Origin: Candidatus Vicinibacter proximus | GTDB lineage: Bacteria; Bacteroidota; Bacteroidia; Chitinophagales; Saprospiraceae | NCBI GenBank assembly: GCA_016713905.1 | Contig: JADJOE010000003.1 | Span: forward strand, 1,612,001 to 1,676,000 | Reading direction: 5' to 3' | DNA: 64,000 nucleotides | Part shown: positions 1 to 8,800 of the stretch, in pieces | Layout: the number at the start of each line of letters is the position of its first letter | How positions within the stretch are numbered: position 1 is the first letter of the stretch | Translations under genes and position numbers: made by a program | The notes under the pieces: model-generated | Seen by the model: the letters and a program-made list of their open reading frames with translations, nothing else | The model's database searches: none | Told to the model about the DNA's origin: nothing

Positions 1-1
1 T

Positions 2-1417
2 TATGATACTACTGTATCTAAGCAATATGGCAATGGTATCTTATTAAATTTTAATGATGTTCCAGTTAATGTCTCATTGCTAAAAACTATTAATAATTTC
101 AGTATGGAGGGCTCAAATACAAGTATATGCGATGAAAATGGTAAATTATTATTTTATTCGAATGGTTGTAATGTTTTAGATGCAAGAGGTATGATTATGG
201 AAAATGGAGATTCTATTAATCCAGGTCTTGTCCAATCTAGCCACTGCCCAAGTGGAAATCCAGCCTCTCAAGGTGTTATAGCATTACCTGCACCAGGAAG
301 TAAAAACCTTTATTATCTTTTCAATTTGGATTTAGATATACCCTATTTTATGATGCCTCAATATGTTGGAATAGCCCCAGAAAGGATTTATTACTGCATG
401 ATTGATATGTCCTTAAATTCTGGCTTCGGGAAAGTTGTATTAAAGAATCAAATTGCATTAAAGGATACTTTTGGGCGCTCAAATTTGCAAGCTACGAAAC
501 ATGCTAATGGTATTGATTGGTGGCTAATTGCCCCAAAATCACATACAAATTGTTATTTTCTAACCTTATTAAGTTCAGCAGGAATTCAACCCAGTGTTTT
601 AAAATGTTCAGGAGAAGATTTTAATGATGCTGATCTTCAAGGTCAAGCCGTATTTTCGCCTGATGGAAAAAAGTTTATTCGGTTTCTTCCAAGAAATGGC
701 CTTAATATATATGATTTTAATAATGAAACAGGAGATTTGACAAGCCCTGTTAGGATTTCTTTTGATCAAGATACATTTCATGTTGCAGGAGTTGCAGTTT
801 CAGCAAATTCTAGATATTTATATGCATCCGCACTAAAAAAAATATATCAATTTGATCTCCATGCAAGTGATGTAGAAGCAAGTAAATTATTGATAGGAGT
901 ATGGGATGGATACGCAGACCCTTATCCAACAGTTTTCTATTTGTCAGCATTGGCGCCTGATGGAAAAATATATATAGCAGGAACGAGTACACATAACTAT
1001 TTACATATCATTCATCAACCAAATTGCCAAGGTCAGAATTGTAAATTTGAACAAAGGGGCTTAAAACTACCTGGATATAATTTCATTTCTATTACAAATA
1101 TCCCACATTATAGATCTCAAAACATAACTCTTCCATGTGATTCCATAATGGTTTCAAGTAAAGGGATTAATAATTCAACCTCAGTATTTTTGTATCCCAA
1201 TCCCGCACAAGAATATATAATAATAGATGCTGAAAATAAATTGCCAGAAGCAACAATTGAAATTTACGATCTTTTAATGAGAAGGATTATACATAGAAAA
1301 ATAACTGAAAATATTGTAAAAATTGATTTAAAGAATATTGAAAATGGAATTTATACACTATTAGTAAAATCGAATGATGCAATAATTGCTGTTGAGAAAA
1401 TAATTATTGAAAAGTGA
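2..1417 (+). CDS. T9SS type A sorting-domain beta-propeller protein, 5' end outside the window
   Basis: The frame is open from base 2, so the gene begins upstream; the TTG at 77 is only an internal candidate start. The upstream in-frame residues (YGNGILLNFND) look like the opening of the WD40-like surface proteins common in Saprospiraceae. The visible part has propeller-like blades with repeated SPDG/APDGK motifs and ends in a typical type A sorting domain (FLYPNPAQEYIIID... GIYTLLV... VEKIIIEK), so the product is probably exported by the type IX system and kept at or released from the surface. Its substrate is unknown. It lies on the element side of the integrase, so it could be cargo of an integrated element, but that is inference. 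Confidence 0.8.
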   Translation, partial: YDTTVSKQYGNGILLNFNDVPVNVSLLKTINNFSMEGSNTSICDENGKLLFYSNGCNVLDARGMIMENGDSINPGLVQSSHCPSGNPASQGVIALPAPGSKNLYYLFNLDLDIPYFMMPQYVGIAPERIYYCMIDMSLNSGFGKVVLKNQIALKDTFGRSNLQATKHANGIDWWLIAPKSHTNCYFLTLLSSAGIQPSVLKCSGEDFNDADLQGQAVFSPDGKKFIRFLPRNGLNIYDFNNETGDLTSPVRISFDQDTFHVAGVAVSANSRYLYASALKKIYQFDLHASDVEASKLLIGVWDGYADPYPTVFYLSALAPDGKIYIAGTSTHNYLHIIHQPNCQGQNCKFEQRGLKLPGYNFISITNIPHYRSQNITLPCDSIMVSSKGINNSTSVFLYPNPAQEYIIIDAENKLPEATIEIYDLLMRRIIHRKITENIVKIDLKNIENGIYTLLVKSNDAIIAVEKIIIEK

Positions 1418-1575
1418 ATTTAAATGCTAAAAAGCTATTATAATTCAACAAATTAAATAAGCGGTTAGCTACCCTGCAGAACGAATTTAAGAAAAACTAT
1501 TCTTTCTCCTCTATCTCTAATGAACAAAAGTATTTAAGTAGTTTTTTTTATTAGAAATCTGAGAAAGTATTCTTC

Positions 1576-2790
1576 TTAGAAATTAATAACGGAATCCAAT
1601 GCCTCGTCAGCGTCTTTAGTTATGAAATTAGATTGGTATCCAATTGTTGTAGTTATTGATGTATGTCGATATAGTTTTTGAAGCATCTGAATTGGAATCC
1701 GATCTCCAGAAAGATTACCGAAAGTATGCCGAGCAATATGCATGGTGAGTTTTTTATTAATGTCTAGTTCAAAGGCGAGCTTCTGCAACGCTTCATCTAT
1801 AGTCTTTGTAGCATTAGAAATTTTCTTCTGCACTTCAAACAAATCGGACTGATTACGGACATTCTCCAGATTTGAAAAAACGAATCCGGTTTTATTTTTC
1901 GTCTTGGGCTTATAAAAAGTCAAAATTATTGAGGCCTTTTCTGGTATTTTTAAAGAGCCCCCTTTTGCGTTTTTACCCATAGTATAGGTTAGTCTGCCAT
2001 TATCAATATCTGACCATTTCAATCTAAGCAAATCAGAAATACGCATTCCTGCAAAGTAAAATGACAGGAGCCATAAATTACGAACATGATTCAATGAAGA
2101 TTCCGCTGAAAATTTAGCATTCTCGAGTTTTTTAACTTCTTCTATAGTGAGACTGACTTTTTGTGAATCTGGAAATTTTATTTTTATCTTGTCCTTTCCA
2201 AATGGATAATACTTTGGATCTAGAAGATTGCCTAAAATTGTTTGAGAAAATATAGAGCGGATTACAACAAGATGGTTTATAATTGTCCTATCCGTTATCT
2301 CCCTTGTAGATTTTAAGTAAGCTTTAAATTTATTGAGTAGCGGAATTGTAATTTCCTGAAAAGTAATATCTCCACCTTTGGTAAATTCATAAAATCTATT
2401 GATTCGTGGCTTATCGGCTGAATACCTATTATATTTTCCTTCCTTTTTTAAATTGTCTAAATATATTTCAGCTTGGCTTTTAAAGGTGGTGTTATCGTTA
2501 TTAGTTAATTTTTGCTTTATGGATTTAGCGGAAACTACTTCCTTTTCAGTGGCCAGCTCTAGGTATTTGCCATTAGCTTCCGTTAACTTTCGTAGCAGAT
2601 ACTTATTTAACTCAGAATGATTCGAATTAGTCTTCTTTACTTTTTGATTTGTCTCATCCCAATCAATTGCATCGATGTACTGGCCAATATGAATTAGTGA
2701 TGCTTTCCTATTTTTAATAATCTGAATACAAATTGGAAACTTTCCTTCTTTGTTTGCTTTCTTTCTAAGAATAAGTTTAAGAGATGCCAC
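1576..2790 (-). CDS. Tyrosine-type site-specific integrase
   Basis: This 404-residue protein has the layout of Bacteroidota tyrosine recombinases: an N-terminal arm-binding domain, a SAM-like core-binding domain near residues 105-205 and a C-terminal catalytic domain. Visible catalytic residues are Arg250 (GMRISDLL), a Lys in the MGKNAKGG hairpin, the HIARH box (His351, Arg354, His355), a later His in YRHTS and the nucleophile Tyr385 in GYQS, so the enzyme looks intact. The start is GTG at 2788-2790, just behind a good -7 box. It is read away from a tRNA-Leu fragment 140 bp upstream, the usual place for an integrase next to its attachment site. It is probably the integrase of a genomic island or small integrative element extending left out of the window. 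Confidence 0.9.
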   Translation of the reverse strand: MASLKLILRKKANKEGKFPICIQIIKNRKASLIHIGQYIDAIDWDETNQKVKKTNSNHSELNKYLLRKLTEANGKYLELATEKEVVSAKSIKQKLTNNDNTTFKSQAEIYLDNLKKEGKYNRYSADKPRINRFYEFTKGGDITFQEITIPLLNKFKAYLKSTREITDRTIINHLVVIRSIFSQTILGNLLDPKYYPFGKDKIKIKFPDSQKVSLTIEEVKKLENAKFSAESSLNHVRNLWLLSFYFAGMRISDLLRLKWSDIDNGRLTYTMGKNAKGGSLKIPEKASIILTFYKPKTKNKTGFVFSNLENVRNQSDLFEVQKKISNATKTIDEALQKLAFELDINKKLTMHIARHTFGNLSGDRIPIQMLQKLYRHTSITTTIGYQSNFITKDADEALDSVINF

Positions 2791-2794
2791 TATA

Positions 2795-2802
2795 CAAAGA
2801 TA
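2795..2802 (-). promoter_or_regulatory. -7 box of the integrase promoter
   Basis: Read on the minus strand this is TATCTTTG, an exact match to the Bacteroidota -7 consensus TAnnTTTG. It lies four bases upstream of the GTG start, so the transcript would have a very short leader or none. The -33 region is weak (TTCG in the 11-bp repeat), which may put expression under control of whatever binds those repeats. Confidence 0.5.
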
Positions 2803-2809
2803 ATATATT

Positions 2810-2831
2810 TAGGTCGAACATAGGTCGAACA
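2810..2831. repeat. Two tandem 11-bp direct repeats upstream of the integrase
   Basis: TAGGTCGAACA occurs twice without a gap (2810-2820 and 2821-2831), overlapping the expected -33 region of the integrase promoter. Short direct repeats here are typical of recombinase arm-binding sites or of an operator controlling the integrase; the sequence does not distinguish these. Confidence 0.6.
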
Positions 2832-2843
2832 TTTTTTGTTTTT

Positions 2844-2917
2844 ATATGGTTTTATCTGTATTCATATAAAATTTAATACTTTGTAATATAGCTATTTACA
2901 TATTTATAAAACCATAT
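2844..2917. repeat. Inverted 12-bp repeats between integrase and tRNA fragment
   Basis: ATATGGTTTTAT at 2844-2855 is exactly inverted as ATAAAACCATAT at 2906-2917, 50 bp apart in very AT-rich DNA. The right arm ends 14 bp before the tRNA-Leu fragment. The position suggests integrase or accessory-factor binding sites within an attachment region. Confidence 0.55.
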
Positions 2918-2931
2918 GAAATCATAATTGG

Positions 2932-2990
2932 CAGGACTTAAAATCCTGTGGGCAGTAATGTCCGTGCGGGTTCAAGTCCCGCCCCGGGTA
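2932..2990 (+). pseudogene. 3' fragment of tRNA-Leu(UAA), probable attachment site
   Basis: The sequence folds as the 3' two-thirds of a leucine tRNA: anticodon stem CAGGA/TCCTG with loop CTTAAAA (anticodon TAA), a long variable arm (950-963), T arm GCGGG-TTCAAGT-CCCGC and the 3' acceptor strand CCCGGGT plus discriminator A. The matching 5' acceptor strand and a D arm are absent; AT-rich integrase-proximal DNA stands there instead. The break falls at the start of the anticodon stem, a standard crossover point for tyrosine integrases. No complete tRNA-Leu is present in the window, so a restored full copy would be expected at the other end of the element, to the left. Confidence 0.75.
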
Positions 2991-2991
2991 C

Positions 2992-3787
2992 AAAAATCAG
3001 AGCGAGAATCAGAGCGAAAGCGAAAGATTATCGTTCTGATTTTTTCTTCGTTCTCTTTCTGTTTCTCACTCTCTACCCAGAAAAATCAGAGCGAGAATCA
3101 GAGCGAAAGCGAAAGATTATCGTGCTGATTTTTTCTTCGTTCTCTTTCTGTTTCTCACTCTCTACCCAGAAAAATCAGAGCGAGAATCAGAGCGAAAGCG
3201 ATAGATTATCGTGCTGATTTTTCTTCGTTCTCTTTCTGTTTCTCACTCTCTCCAGAAAAATCAGAGCGAGAATCAGAGCGAAAGCGATAGATTATCGTGC
3301 TGATTTTTTCTTCGTTCTCTTTCTGTTTCTCACTCTCTACCCAGAAAAATCAGAGCGAGAATCAGAGCGAAAGCGAAAGATTATCGTTCTGATTTTTTCT
3401 TCGTTCTCTTTCTGTTTCTCACTCTCTACCCAGAAAAATCAGAGCGAGAATCAGAGCGAAAGCGATAGATTATCGTGCTGATTTTTTCTTCGTTCTCTTT
3501 CTGTTTCTCACTCTCTACCCAGAAAAATCAGAGCGAGAATCAGAGCGAAAGCGATAGATTATCGTTCTGATTTTTTCTTCGTTCTCTTTCTGTTTCTCAC
3601 TCTCTGACCTGAAAAATCAGAGCGAGAATCAGAGCGAAAGCGATAGATTATCGTTCTGATTTTTTCTTCGTTCTCTTTCTGTTTCTCACTCTCTACCCAG
3701 AAAAATCAGAGCGAGAATCAGAGCGAAAGCGAAAGATTATCGTTCTGATTTTTTCTTCGTTCTCTTTCTCACCCTATACACTACACT
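2992..3787 (+). repeat. Array of nine 89-bp hairpin-forming tandem repeats
   Basis: Units start at 2992, 3081, 3170, 3256, 3345, 3434, 3523, 3612 and 3701: spacing is 89 bp except one 86-bp unit. Each begins AAAAATCAGAGCGA and has the near-complement TCGTTCTGATTTTTTC about 40 bases later, giving a stem of about 13 bp followed by a T-run, like an intrinsic terminator. The first half of each unit is purine-rich and the second pyrimidine-rich (TTCGTTCTCTTTCTGTTTCTC), so longer imperfect pairing across the unit is possible. Copies differ at only a few positions. The array begins two bases after the tRNA-Leu fragment and its last unit runs through a short leader (3766-3787) straight into the four-helix-bundle gene. 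There are no unique spacers, so it is not a CRISPR. Confidence 0.9.
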
Positions 3788-4141
3788 ATGTTTGATTTCC
3801 AACAACTGGAAGTTTATAAGAAAGCAAAAGCTTTTCATTTCGAAATGCAACAAATCATCCGTTTGGCTTCATTGCACAGATCTATCTCTGATCAACTTTT
3901 TAGGGCTTCTTTAAGTGTTCCGCTTAACATTGCTGAAGGTTCAGGGAGATTTTCTAAATCGGATAGAAGGAATTTTTTTATCATTGCCCGGAGTTCAATT
4001 TTTGAGACAGTTGCTATCTTAGATATTTTACATGACTCTAAACACTTATCCGAACAGCAGTTTAAAAATTTATTAAGTAATAGTGAAGAACTTTCTAAAA
4101 TTTTATTCGCTATGATCAAAAATCTTGAAAAAACACATTAA
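3788..4141 (+). CDS. Four-helix bundle protein (S23 / 23S rRNA intervening-sequence family)
   Basis: This 117-residue protein carries the family signature: an N-terminal FDFQQLEVYKKAKAF helix, the central SDQLFRASLSVPLNIAEGSG block and a C-terminal amphipathic helix pair. Family members form small, basic, often pentameric four-helix bundles; they occur inside 23S rRNA intervening sequences, and the related Avd protein is a nucleic-acid-binding partner in diversity-generating retroelements. The function of free-standing copies is not known. Here the gene sits directly behind the nine-unit hairpin array and is followed by another repeat and a decayed copy of itself, so gene plus repeat behave as one duplicated cassette. 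No reverse transcriptase or rRNA is nearby. Confidence 0.9.
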   Translation: MFDFQQLEVYKKAKAFHFEMQQIIRLASLHRSISDQLFRASLSVPLNIAEGSGRFSKSDRRNFFIIARSSIFETVAILDILHDSKHLSEQQFKNLLSNSEELSKILFAMIKNLEKTH

Positions 4142-4265
4142 TAAAAATCAGAGCGAGAATCAGAGCGAGAATTAGAACGAGAATCAGAGCGAGAATCAGA
4201 GCGAGAGCGATAGATTATCGTTCTGATTTTTTCTTCGTTCTCTTTCTCACCCTATACACTACACT
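4142..4265 (+). repeat. Tenth, variant copy of the hairpin repeat plus gene leader
   Basis: After the four-helix-bundle stop the same repeat resumes, with the purine-rich half expanded by extra AGAGCGAGAATC-type subunits, the same TCGTTCTGATTTTTTC half-hairpin, and then the same 22-bp leader as at 3766-3787 (here 4244-4265). It feeds into the broken second gene copy. The duplicated cassette is therefore repeat + leader + gene. Confidence 0.85.
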
Positions 4266-4380
4266 ATGTTTGATTTCCAACAACTGGAAGTTTATAAGAA
4301 AGCAAAAGCTTTTCATGTCTAAATGCAACAAATCATCTGTTTGGCTTCATTGTACAGATTTATTTCTGATCAAAGTTTTT
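4266..4380 (+). pseudogene. Truncated second copy of the four-helix bundle gene
   Basis: The first 50 or so bases match the intact gene at 3788 exactly. A few changes then create an in-frame TAA after the AFHV codons, and similarity continues with scattered substitutions to about 4380, where it is lost. Roughly the first third of the gene is represented. It is a recent tandem duplicate or insertion remnant that has decayed. Confidence 0.85.
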
Positions 4381-4432
4381 ATTCACTCTGATGCTCACTA
4401 GGAAAATTAATTATCCTGCTAAGTGAATTCGC

Positions 4433-5761
4433 CTATTTTTTACAATCTGATAACGCTTTAATTTTTCCGGATTTTTTAAACGGTATGTTAATTATACGCC
4501 AGGAGGATTTACCGGGTTCTGCAAGGGTATTGCTGCTGATGGTAACGATCTCTGCATCTTCTCGAGTGATGTTCATTTTTGATACAGGACCAAGACACGA
4601 TAATCCATCGATGTTGGTTTTTAATATGCCAAAATTCAATATTTTATCATAATAAATTCCAAAATAATCTTTACCTGCAATCATATCAATCACCTGCTCA
4701 TAAGGTGTCGATGGGATTAAATTATTCCATTTGATTTCACCATCCGGGCTGACTGCTGCACACATCATCCCGCCGGAATGACCATAAGCGTCTGCCACAA
4801 ATACCAATCCACCTTTGGAATCTGCAACAGCCGTTTTGATATCAAAATGTTGATCCGTCTTGTAAGTGTAAGACCAAAACATCCTGCCTTCCAAATCAGA
4901 TTTTATGATCAACAAATCTTTCCTTTTTGATATAGTCTCCACCGATCCTAAAAAATACGAATAACCCTGATCGGATGATAATACTTTATGAATGCTGATT
5001 TCGGAAAATTTAGCACGATCGGCATGGAAATGAAACTGACTCGTAATTGTGCCTTTTGGAGATAAGAAGAGTACAGGAAGAATGAAATATTTTTTTCTTG
5101 TTTCTGCATCAATGTAAGCGCCCTTTTGCAAATAGTGCATGAGAAAACTACCATTGCTTAAAGTAATAAGTTCGGTCATATCATCCACCAGCCTAACTAT
5201 TCTGGTCCATTTTATTGCACCAGTTGGATCAATAAAAGTAAGATATGCATCGTACGGGGAAACTGCCGGATTCCTGTGTGCCATTAAAACACTGCCCGAT
5301 GGATCGGTAATCATGGATGGTTCTTCAATACCTTTTAAGGAATCGGAAACCAAAGACCACATCGGTTCCATCCCTTTACCATAACAAGATATCACCGCTT
5401 GCTTTTCTTTAAATCCATATCCTGAAAAAATCAAATTACTTCCGGACATGGCCACTTTTTCCCACCTGAAATCATGCATGCCATCACCCATTGCATAGGC
5501 CTCAAAGTTCTCACTCCCGAATTTTCCAAACGCTACGAAACCATCTTTCTGGCTACTACCGGATGAACGCTCCGCATATTTTCCACTCTCCCCACACATC
5601 ACAAACCGATCATCACCCAAACCTGTTGCATCGCAGGTGATACCTTTATTTTCAAGGTGGTTCGCATTTTGACCACCGGAATCACTGGCACACGAACTCA
5701 TAAACACTCCTAAAAAAATAATTCGTGTTAACACCCCATATTTCCATTTCACCTTTTTCAA
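4433..5761 (-). CDS. Hypothetical lipoprotein with beta-propeller-like repeats
   Basis: This 442-residue protein starts with a lysine-rich n-region, a hydrophobic segment and a lipobox ending in Cys (VFMSSC, near residue 24), so it should be a lipoprotein of the inner or outer membrane. The body has repeating blocks of the type AVISCYGKGMEPMWSLV and AAVSPDGEIKWNNLI, reminiscent of PQQ-like or delayed-propeller domains that read DG.. ikW. No catalytic motif is visible and no named family could be assigned. It is encoded alone, convergent with the repeat cassette on its 3' side. Confidence 0.75.
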   Translation of the reverse strand: MKKVKWKYGVLTRIIFLGVFMSSCASDSGGQNANHLENKGITCDATGLGDDRFVMCGESGKYAERSSGSSQKDGFVAFGKFGSENFEAYAMGDGMHDFRWEKVAMSGSNLIFSGYGFKEKQAVISCYGKGMEPMWSLVSDSLKGIEEPSMITDPSGSVLMAHRNPAVSPYDAYLTFIDPTGAIKWTRIVRLVDDMTELITLSNGSFLMHYLQKGAYIDAETRKKYFILPVLFLSPKGTITSQFHFHADRAKFSEISIHKVLSSDQGYSYFLGSVETISKRKDLLIIKSDLEGRMFWSYTYKTDQHFDIKTAVADSKGGLVFVADAYGHSGGMMCAAVSPDGEIKWNNLIPSTPYEQVIDMIAGKDYFGIYYDKILNFGILKTNIDGLSCLGPVSKMNITREDAEIVTISSNTLAEPGKSSWRIINIPFKKSGKIKALSDCKK

Positions 5762-5835
5762 TTTTATTTATTTTAAAATATTCTTCGATATCAGTTCCAT
5801 CACACCCCGCCAAAGTCAGCTCTGCAACCCTCACT

Positions 5836-5883
5836 AGCTCATTAACTAATTAGCTCATTAACTAATTAGCTCATTAACTAATT
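5836..5883. repeat. Three tandem copies of a 16-bp repeat
   Basis: AGCTCATTAACTAATT is repeated exactly at 5836-5851, 5852-5867 and 5868-5883, in the gap between two minus-strand genes and ending just before the stop of the giant protease gene. It is a minisatellite that could vary in copy number; the TTAACTAATTA core is partly palindromic. Confidence 0.85.
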
Positions 5884-5890
5884 AATTCAA

Positions 5891-8800
5891 CTACCTCACC
5901 ACACTAACATCCCCGGACAATGTAACCGTCGTCCCATCTATCCTCGTTGCTTTGACATAATATACGAAAACACCCGGATTCACTGGTTCCCCTTTAAAGT
6001 TGCCGTCCCAGCCCGCCTGCAGATCATTCACCATAAAATTGCCGGATAGAAATACCAGGTTGCCCCATCGGTCATAAATTCTGAATTCGTCCACTTGTTT
6101 GATGGAATGATTTCCAAACACCGTGACAAAATCATTTTGCTGATCTCCATTCGGAGAAAAAACATTGGGCACCCAAATTTGCGTATTGTTGTCCACACGG
6201 ATCTGAACAATAGCGGTACTGGTGCATCCCAGACGATCAGTTACGGTGAGTGTATAATTTTTTGATCGTAGAATATTCACTTCAGGATTCAAACAATCAC
6301 TGCAACTCAAACCATCCGAAGGAGACCAAAGAATGGTTATCGGATTGAAGTTCAATAAAGGTTTTAGAATTATTTTATCACCCAGGGTGATGTCAATTTT
6401 ATTTTCAAGCTCTGTTTCCAATTCGATGGGAACAATCAAACTGAAATACTGAGTGTCGATGCAATTCAATGAATCCTTGATCAAAACTTTGTAATCACCA
6501 GGAGGCAAATTGCTGACTGAATTCAATTTTCCAAAATTCCTGCCGTCGTCAAAACTGAATAAAAATTCAGGAATTCCTCTGATCGCCCGTGCGCTCGCTC
6601 CCCCAAATTGCTCATCATAACAACGAATCGAATCTACCGTAAGTGCAGCCGTTACCTGATCTACAATTAAGCGGGTATTGATCACACTGTCACATCCATT
6701 GATGGTATTCAGGGTATCTACAAATACTCCTGCCTGATCATATTTTTTGGATCCTACCTGAATGAATTGACCTTCGCAAATCATGCGTGGATTTTGTAAA
6801 GCAAATATAGGATGCACCGTTAACGATGTTCTGATGATGCTGTCGCATCCATTAAAAGTCTGCAGCGTATCCAAATAGCTTCCGGCATTGGCATAAATTT
6901 TATTTCCTACCTGTACACTTTGGCGATCACAGATCACCGGTTGGAAATTCATATCATAGACCGGGTTAACCTGTAAGGAAGTTCGAATGATGCTGTCGCA
7001 ATTAAAAATGCTTTCCAACGTATCCAAATAATTTCCGGTGTTCCCGTAAAATTTATTGCCCACCTGTATGCTTTCTCCTGCACAGATAATTTGGTTGTTG
7101 ACCTGATCAAATACAGGTCTTACTATCAATGAAGTGTTGATGATGCTGTCACATCCGGAAACGGTGGATAAAGTGTCGGTATAAATTCCTGTTGCGGTAT
7201 ATTGCTTGTTACCCACCTGAACAAAAGCACCTTCGCAGATTTGTTTGTTGTTGGAAAAAATATAAACCGGCAAAACTTGCAAATCGGTATGTATGATGCT
7301 GTCACAACAGTATCGATTGCTAAAAACGTCTTTATAACGTCCCGATTTGGTATATACATTATTGCCTACCTGATGACTTGCTCCCTCACAAATATTTACT
7401 TTTTGCGTATCGTTTTGCACCTGTGTTAAATCAATAATTTCAAAAGTCAGGGTATCTGAAACACATCCAAATTCATCCCTGGCATTTGCCTGGTGTAATC
7501 CGATTGACAAGCCACTGAACAAGCCATCTCCTGTCCAACGGTCGCCATCCAAAGAATAGTAATAGAGCGGATAAGAACCGGTTGCCAGAAGGTTTACAAA
7601 AGGTGTAGGATGGCAACAAGATTTATCCAACTGCGCAGAATCTATTGTAAGTGTAATCACATGTTGGTAATCCCCAATTATCAATTGCCGACTCACCATG
7701 CAATTACGTTGATCACGGATGTTGATGGTATAACTACCCGGATCCAAAGGATCAAATATGCCCTGACTCAACCAATTACCATTGTTGTTCAACTCATATT
7801 GATAAGGTGGAATTCCGCCTACCCCGATAATGACAATACGACCTGAATCTTTACAACTTCTTGCACGAACCATCAACACACTATCCTTCAAAGCAGGAAT
7901 TGCCGGTGGGAGTTTTTGGACATAGGGCTTAATGCACTGCCCAACTTTTGAATATATGGTGATCAAAGAGGAAGGATTGTATTTAAAAATAGTGTCTTTA
8001 GTAAAATTAATTCCATCTCTGGAATATAAAGTAATGCTGTCCGCTGCACCTGTATGAATACTCAGAATGGTAGCAGACTTTGCATTGCAGGAATCTTCCA
8101 GACTCAGGCTTACATTGAGCTCAGGATCCAACACTGTGATGCTAAAAGTATCATAGACTTTCATGTTGCATCTGTCTCCCAATTCTACAAAATAAGTGGT
8201 GGTGCTGTCCGGAGTAATGATGGGATTGAAAGTCGTCGGATTGTTGATGCCATTGGAAGGTTTCCAGGAATAAGTTGCAAATTTAGAAGGAACAGAAACC
8301 TGAATGGATTCCCCTTTACAAATGATATAATCATCTAGCACCGCAATTTCGCTTACATAATCCAGACAAAACTGTTGGACATTGATTGCACCTCCTGTCG
8401 CAGCGGTAAAACCAAAATACACCAAAGGATCTGATCTGAAAATTGTCTCAATAATATCTCCCCTGTACTCCAATCTCAACTGACAATCCACATATATCTG
8501 AAAAAGATTGCTCTGAGGTGTCCACTTTACTCTGCAATTATGAAATCTGCAATCCTCTGCATTTGCCAAATTCGGAAAAATTCCCACCGGACCGGCCAAC
8601 TGATCAGGTGATGCATGACTCACGTTTCCATTTCTCATCAAAGACATATGATCATATACCGGATCACTATAATTTCCATTTTCCCAGGTGTCAAATTCAA
8701 TCGCTAAACTTGGTCTGATCCCTTGATATCCCAGGCCACCACCAGATACACCAATGGAAGTTGAGATCGGTTGAAGAACAAATGCTATACCATCTGCGCC

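Noticed and set aside
2928..3217. Open frames running through the 89-bp repeats (66 and 89 codons)
   Set aside because: They are translations of the hairpin repeats and the tRNA fragment, with Ser/Glu/Arg- and Phe/Ser-rich low-complexity sequence; the repeat length (89) is not a multiple of three, so frames change with each unit.
2992..3787. CRISPR array
   Set aside because: The repeats are contiguous 89-bp units with no unique spacers and there are no cas genes.
3788..4141. Avd component of a diversity-generating retroelement
   Set aside because: The fold family is related, but there is no reverse transcriptase, template repeat or variable-repeat gene nearby.
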